From contig UWSJ01000036.1 in the NCBI GenBank assembly GCA_900549525.1, forward strand, positions 1 to 18,154: 18,154 bases of DNA, in the 5' to 3' direction. Source of the DNA: an uncultured Coriobacteriaceae bacterium. GTDB lineage: Bacteria; Actinomycetota; Coriobacteriia; Coriobacteriales; Atopobiaceae. Numbering within the stretch: the first letter of the stretch is position 1; the number at the start of each line of letters is the position of its first letter. The translations under genes were made by a program, and so were the position numbers. Of the stretch, positions 15,624 to 18,154 are shown one piece after another. Under the pieces are notes generated by a model that made no database searches, was not told the origin of the DNA, and saw only the letters and a program-made list of their open reading frames with translations.

Positions 15624-16616
15624 ATGTACGAAGACCTCGACAAGCTCGTACCCATGAAGAAGCGGCTGCGCATCTACACGGGGTCGAGCAACCCCAAGCT
15701 CGCCGCCGACATCGCCAAGACGCTCGGCGTCGAGGTCGAGGGCCTCGTGCTCGAGCAGTTCGCCAACGGCGAGATCTACGCCCGCTTTGATGAGTCGGTC
15801 CGTGGCTGCGACGTCTTCTTCGTCCAGTCCATCGTGGGCCAGAACGTGAACGACCTCCTCATGGAGACGCTCATCGTCGCCGACGCCGCCACGCGCGCCT
15901 CGGCCCGCTCCATCACCGCCGTGCTCCCCCACTACGCCTACGCGCGCCAGGACAGGAAGGCCGCCCCGCGCGAGCCCATCACCGCTCGTCTCGTGGCAAA
16001 CCTCCTCGAGACGGCCGGCGTCGACCGCGTCATCACGCTCGACCTGCACCAGGGCCAGATCGAGGGCTTCTTCGACATTCCGGTGAACCACCTCACCGCC
16101 CTGCCGCTTTTCGGCGAGTACTACCGCAGCAGGGGCTTCGACTGGGACAGCACCGTCGTGGTGTCGCCCGACGTGGGACGCGCCAAGGCCTGCAAGAAGC
16201 TCTCCGACGACCTGGGTTGCTCGCTCGCCATCGCCCACAAGGGCCGTCCGCGCCACAACGCCGCCGAGGTCATGGGCATCATCGGCGACATCAAGGACAA
16301 GACCTGCATCATCAACGACGACATGATCGACACGGCGGGCACGCTCTGCGCCGCGATCAAGGAGCTCAAGAACCTGGGCGCCGGCGACATCTACGTCTGC
16401 GCCACGCACGGCATCTTCTCCGGCCCCGCCATCGATCGCCTCAACGACGCCCCCATCGTGGAGTGCGTGGTCACCGACGCCGTGCCGCACGCCGACGGCG
16501 AGCTCGGCCCCAAGATCAAGACCATCTCGGTCGCCAACGAGATCTCCGAGTGCATCTACCACGTGTTCACGGACACCTCGGTCTCCGGCATGGTGGGCGG
16601 CAGGTTCAACCTCTAG
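15624..16616 (+). CDS. prs: Ribose-phosphate pyrophosphokinase (PRPP synthetase)
   Basis: Prs transfers pyrophosphate from ATP to ribose-5-phosphate, giving PRPP for purine, pyrimidine, NAD, His and Trp synthesis. The 330-residue cytosolic enzyme is of class I. It shows 'FANGEIYARFDESVRG', 'LPHYAYARQDRKAAPREPIT' (101-120, ATP-binding and flexible loop), 'LDLHQGQIEGFFD' (139-151), 'VVSPDVGRAKACKKL', the catalytic loop lysine in 'HKGRP' (205-209), and the PRPP-binding 'IINDDMIDTAGTL' (229-241). The start chosen is ATG at 15624, preceded by AAGGCGGA; a GTG frame from 15597 has no comparable site. It is about 12 residues longer at the N-terminus than the E. coli enzyme, as is usual in Gram-positives. 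Confidence 0.97.
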   Translation: MYEDLDKLVPMKKRLRIYTGSSNPKLAADIAKTLGVEVEGLVLEQFANGEIYARFDESVRGCDVFFVQSIVGQNVNDLLMETLIVADAATRASARSITAVLPHYAYARQDRKAAPREPITARLVANLLETAGVDRVITLDLHQGQIEGFFDIPVNHLTALPLFGEYYRSRGFDWDSTVVVSPDVGRAKACKKLSDDLGCSLAIAHKGRPRHNAAEVMGIIGDIKDKTCIINDDMIDTAGTLCAAIKELKNLGAGDIYVCATHGIFSGPAIDRLNDAPIVECVVTDAVPHADGELGPKIKTISVANEISECIYHVFTDTSVSGMVGGRFNL

Positions 16617-16639
16617 TCCCACCCTCAGGTACCGCAACC

Positions 16640-16672
16640 GGGCCGCATGCCAGATGGCGTGCGGCCCTTCTC
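16640..16672 (+). terminator. Strong hairpin just before the pth ribosome binding site
   Basis: GGGCCGCATGCC (16640-16651) pairs with GGCGTGCGGCCC (16656-16667) over 12 bp around the tetraloop AGAT, including one G-U pair. TTCTC follows, then the AAGGAG site of pth within 8 nt. The poor T-run makes it a leaky terminator or an RNA-stability/attenuation element rather than a full stop. Confidence 0.55.
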
Positions 16673-16686
16673 ATGAAGGAGCGTCC

Positions 16687-17319
16687 ATGCCAGCACCAAC
16701 GCCGCAGCCCATCCGCCTCGTGGCGGGTCTCGGCAACCCCGGTGACGAGTACGCCAACACCCGCCACAACGCGGGCTTCCGCGCCATCGACGTCCTGGGC
16801 GAGCGCCTGGGGGCCGGCTACTGGAAGAGCCAGTGCGGGGCCGAGGTGGCTGTCGTGCGCTCCCGCGCCCTCGACGAGGAGGGAAAGCCCTGCGTGGCCG
16901 AGGTGATACTCGCCAAGCCGCAGAGCTACATGAACACGAGCGGAGGCCCCGTCTCCAAGCTCTGCGCCGAGTACGGCGTGGCACCAGAGGCGCTGCTCGT
17001 CATCCACGACGAGCTCGACCTCGACCCCGGCGCCGTCCGCGTGAAGGTGGGCGGCGGGCACGCGGGACACAACGGCCTCAAGTCCATCATCAACAAGCTG
17101 GGCAGCCGCGACTTCAGCCGCATTCGCGTGGGCATCGGCATGCCGCCGGGCCGCATGCCGGTCGTGGACTGGGTGCTCAAGGAGTACCGCTCCAAGGAGC
17201 TCGACGAGGCCGCCCTCGCCGCCGCAGACGCCGCCGACGCGGCCCAGCTGGCCCTCGAGCAGGGCGTCATCTACGCGCGCGACCACGTGAACGGGGCCGG
17301 AAAGCCGGGCGCCCGCTAG
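16687..17319 (+). CDS. pth: Peptidyl-tRNA hydrolase
   Basis: Pth recycles tRNA by cleaving peptidyl-tRNA released from stalled ribosomes. The 210-residue protein is a bacterial-type Pth with all catalytic positions: Asn17 in 'GLGNPG', His27 in 'TRHNAG', Asn83 in 'SYMNTSG', Asp108 in 'HDELDL' and Asn129 in 'GHNGLKS'. The spacings 10, 25 and 21 match E. coli N10-H20, N68-D93 and D93-N114; an extra 8 residues lie between His27 and Asn83. Further family features are 'FSRIRVGIGMPPGRM' and 'DWVLKEY'. ATG at 16687 has AAGGAG 5 nt upstream. It is last in the glmU-prs-pth block and is followed by an intrinsic terminator. Confidence 0.96.
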   Translation: MPAPTPQPIRLVAGLGNPGDEYANTRHNAGFRAIDVLGERLGAGYWKSQCGAEVAVVRSRALDEEGKPCVAEVILAKPQSYMNTSGGPVSKLCAEYGVAPEALLVIHDELDLDPGAVRVKVGGGHAGHNGLKSIINKLGSRDFSRIRVGIGMPPGRMPVVDWVLKEYRSKELDEAALAAADAADAAQLALEQGVIYARDHVNGAGKPGAR

Positions 17320-17344
17320 GTGTCGAAGCGACGGCTCTTCGCGG

Positions 17345-17366
17345 CGCCCCCGCGGAGGGGCGTTTT
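17345..17366 (+). terminator. Intrinsic terminator after pth
   Basis: CGCCCC pairs with GGGGCG around a 6-nt loop (CGCGGA) and is followed by TTTTCTC. It begins 25 nt after the pth stop and separates the block from the next gene. Confidence 0.75.
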
Positions 17367-17455
17367 CTCGCGCTGCTCGTTAGCGTTCACAAACAATGTC
17401 GCAGCTCACTAAATACCCGACCCCAACAAGTATTACAACCTGCAAATTAACGGCA

Positions 17456-17481
17456 TTGAAACATGTTCAACGGGATAGAAT
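17456..17481 (+). promoter_or_regulatory. Promoter region and inverted repeat before the flavoprotein gene
   Basis: The gap 17320-17589 contains a comparatively AT-rich stretch (about 17385-17482). TAGAAT at 17476-17481 is a good -10 box. TTGAAA at 17456-17461 looks like a -35 but is only 14 nt away. TTGAAACATGTTCAA (17456-17470) is a near-palindrome of the general form of FNR/CRP-type sites (TTGAA-N5-TTCAA) and would overlap the spacer, suggesting a repressor or redox-regulator site. No regulator is identified. Confidence 0.4.
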
Positions 17482-17510
17482 GACCTCGTGAATTCGACGC
17501 ACGTCGCATG

Positions 17511-17546
17511 CCACCCTCGCGGATCGGGGCAAGTCCGCGCGGGTGG
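17511..17546 (+). other. Strong 5'-UTR hairpin before the flavoprotein gene
   Basis: CCACCC pairs with GGGTGG and, after a single T/C mismatch, CGCGGA with TCCGCG, around a 10-nt loop (17524-17533). GCA/TGC outside can extend it. No T-run follows, so it is not a terminator. It lies about 40 nt before the start codon in an untranslated leader of roughly 100 nt. I do not recognise a known riboswitch class. Confidence 0.55.
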
Positions 17547-17589
17547 CTGCGGTGTGCGCGGGAAGAGAACGTAAGGAGAGGAGATCTGC

Positions 17590-18154
17590 ATGTACAAGAT
17601 CCTCAAAAAGACGCAGTTCTCGGAGAAGGTGTTTGAGTTCCGCGTGGAGGCGCCGCAGATGGCCAAGAAGGCCCATGCCGGCCAGTTCCTCATGGTGCGC
17701 GCGAACGAGGAGGGCGAGCGCGTGCCCTTCACCCTCGCCGGCTGGAACCCGGAGGAGGGCTGGGTCGAGTTCATCTTCATGGTGATCGGCAAGACCACCG
17801 AGATGCTCTCGAAGTTCGAGGAGGGCGACTCCGTCCTCGACCTGACCGGCCCGCTCGGCAACCCCACCGAGATCGAGGGCGAGCGCGTGGCCGTCATCGG
17901 CGGCGGCGTGGGCCTGGCCATCGCCTACCCCGTAGCCCGCACCTTCTGCGAGCAGGGCAAGAAGGTCTCCATGATCATGGGCGCCCGCACCAAGGATCTG
18001 CTGCTCCTCACCGACCAGATCAAGCAGCTTCCGCTCGAGGGCCTCTACATCACCACCGACGATGGCTCCGAGGGCGAGAAGGGCGTCGTCACCCTGCCCC
18101 TCAAGCGCCTCTGCGAGGCCGGCGCCATCGACGCCGCCTTCTGCGTGGGCCCCG
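17590..18154 (+). CDS. Ferredoxin-NADP reductase-like FAD/NAD-binding subunit (SudB/NfnA/PyrK family), 3' end outside window
   Basis: ATG at 17590 is preceded by AGGAGAGGAG, and the frame stays open for 188 codons to the window end. The N-terminal beta-barrel FAD domain (about 1-95) has 'AHAGQFLMVRANEEGERVPFTLAG', with the 'RxPFT' FAD motif, and 'LDLTGPLGNPTEI'. The NAD(P) domain follows with 'VAVIGGGVGLAIAYPVARTF' and ends near 'AAFCVGP', the usual start of the loop before the [2Fe-2S] cysteines, which lie beyond the edge. This matches the small subunit of sulfide dehydrogenase/NADH-dependent ferredoxin:NADP oxidoreductase and, more distantly, the dihydroorotate dehydrogenase electron-transfer subunit. 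Confirmation would be a glutamate-synthase-small-subunit-like partner (SudA/NfnB) directly downstream. A role in anaerobic redox balance is an inference. Confidence 0.88.
   Translation, partial: MYKILKKTQFSEKVFEFRVEAPQMAKKAHAGQFLMVRANEEGERVPFTLAGWNPEEGWVEFIFMVIGKTTEMLSKFEEGDSVLDLTGPLGNPTEIEGERVAVIGGGVGLAIAYPVARTFCEQGKKVSMIMGARTKDLLLLTDQIKQLPLEGLYITTDDGSEGEKGVVTLPLKRLCEAGAIDAAFCVGP

Overview
The window looks like chromosomal DNA from a very GC-rich anaerobic actinobacterium. My best guess is class Coriobacteriia, an Olsenella/Atopobium-like organism. The basis is almost uniform G/C at third codon positions, strong AGGAGG-type ribosome binding sites, a radical 2-hydroxyacyl-CoA dehydratase with its ATP-driven activator, and a SudB/NfnA-type flavoprotein. 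The taxonomic call is inference from gene content; no phylogenetic marker was compared.

Layout. 1-1746 (+) is the C-terminal part of an M16/PreP-like metallopeptidase cut by the window edge. 1798-5003 (+) is a two-gene, translationally coupled unit. Its first gene is a dehydratase-type subunit. Its second is a fusion of another dehydratase-type half with a BadF/HgdC-type activator ATPase. 5147-5794 (-) is a nitroreductase, divergent from a cysteine-type sulfatase at 5979-7469 (+). 7554-8342 (-) is a Cof-type HAD phosphatase.

13192 down to 8482 (-) is a complete leucine operon in the order leuA, leuC, leuD, leuB. It makes 2-ketoisocaproate from 2-ketoisovalerate and acetyl-CoA, via LeuA, LeuCD and LeuB. 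Upstream of leuA lies what reads as a classical attenuator: an extended -10 promoter, a 21-residue leader peptide with a cluster of leucine codons (four of five are CTA), a possible antiterminator pairing, and an intrinsic terminator ending about 90 nt before leuA. The 224-nt leuD-leuB gap holds a symmetric four-copy array of a CGGTAA/TTACCG element that no gene explains.

13883-17319 (+) is a housekeeping block: tRNA-Gln(UUG), glmU (UDP-GlcNAc synthesis), prs (PRPP synthesis) and pth (peptidyl-tRNA hydrolase). The order glmU-prs-pth is the one known from Firmicutes, here without ctc between prs and pth. After an intrinsic terminator and a comparatively AT-rich promoter region with a strong 5'-UTR hairpin, a ferredoxin-NADP reductase-like subunit starts at 17590 and runs off the window.

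Most biosynthetic genes are ordinary. The parts that deserve attention are the coupled dehydratase/dehydratase-activator pair of unknown substrate, the leu attenuator, the repeat array inside the leu operon, the small reading frame running into the tRNA gene, and the structured leader before the last gene.
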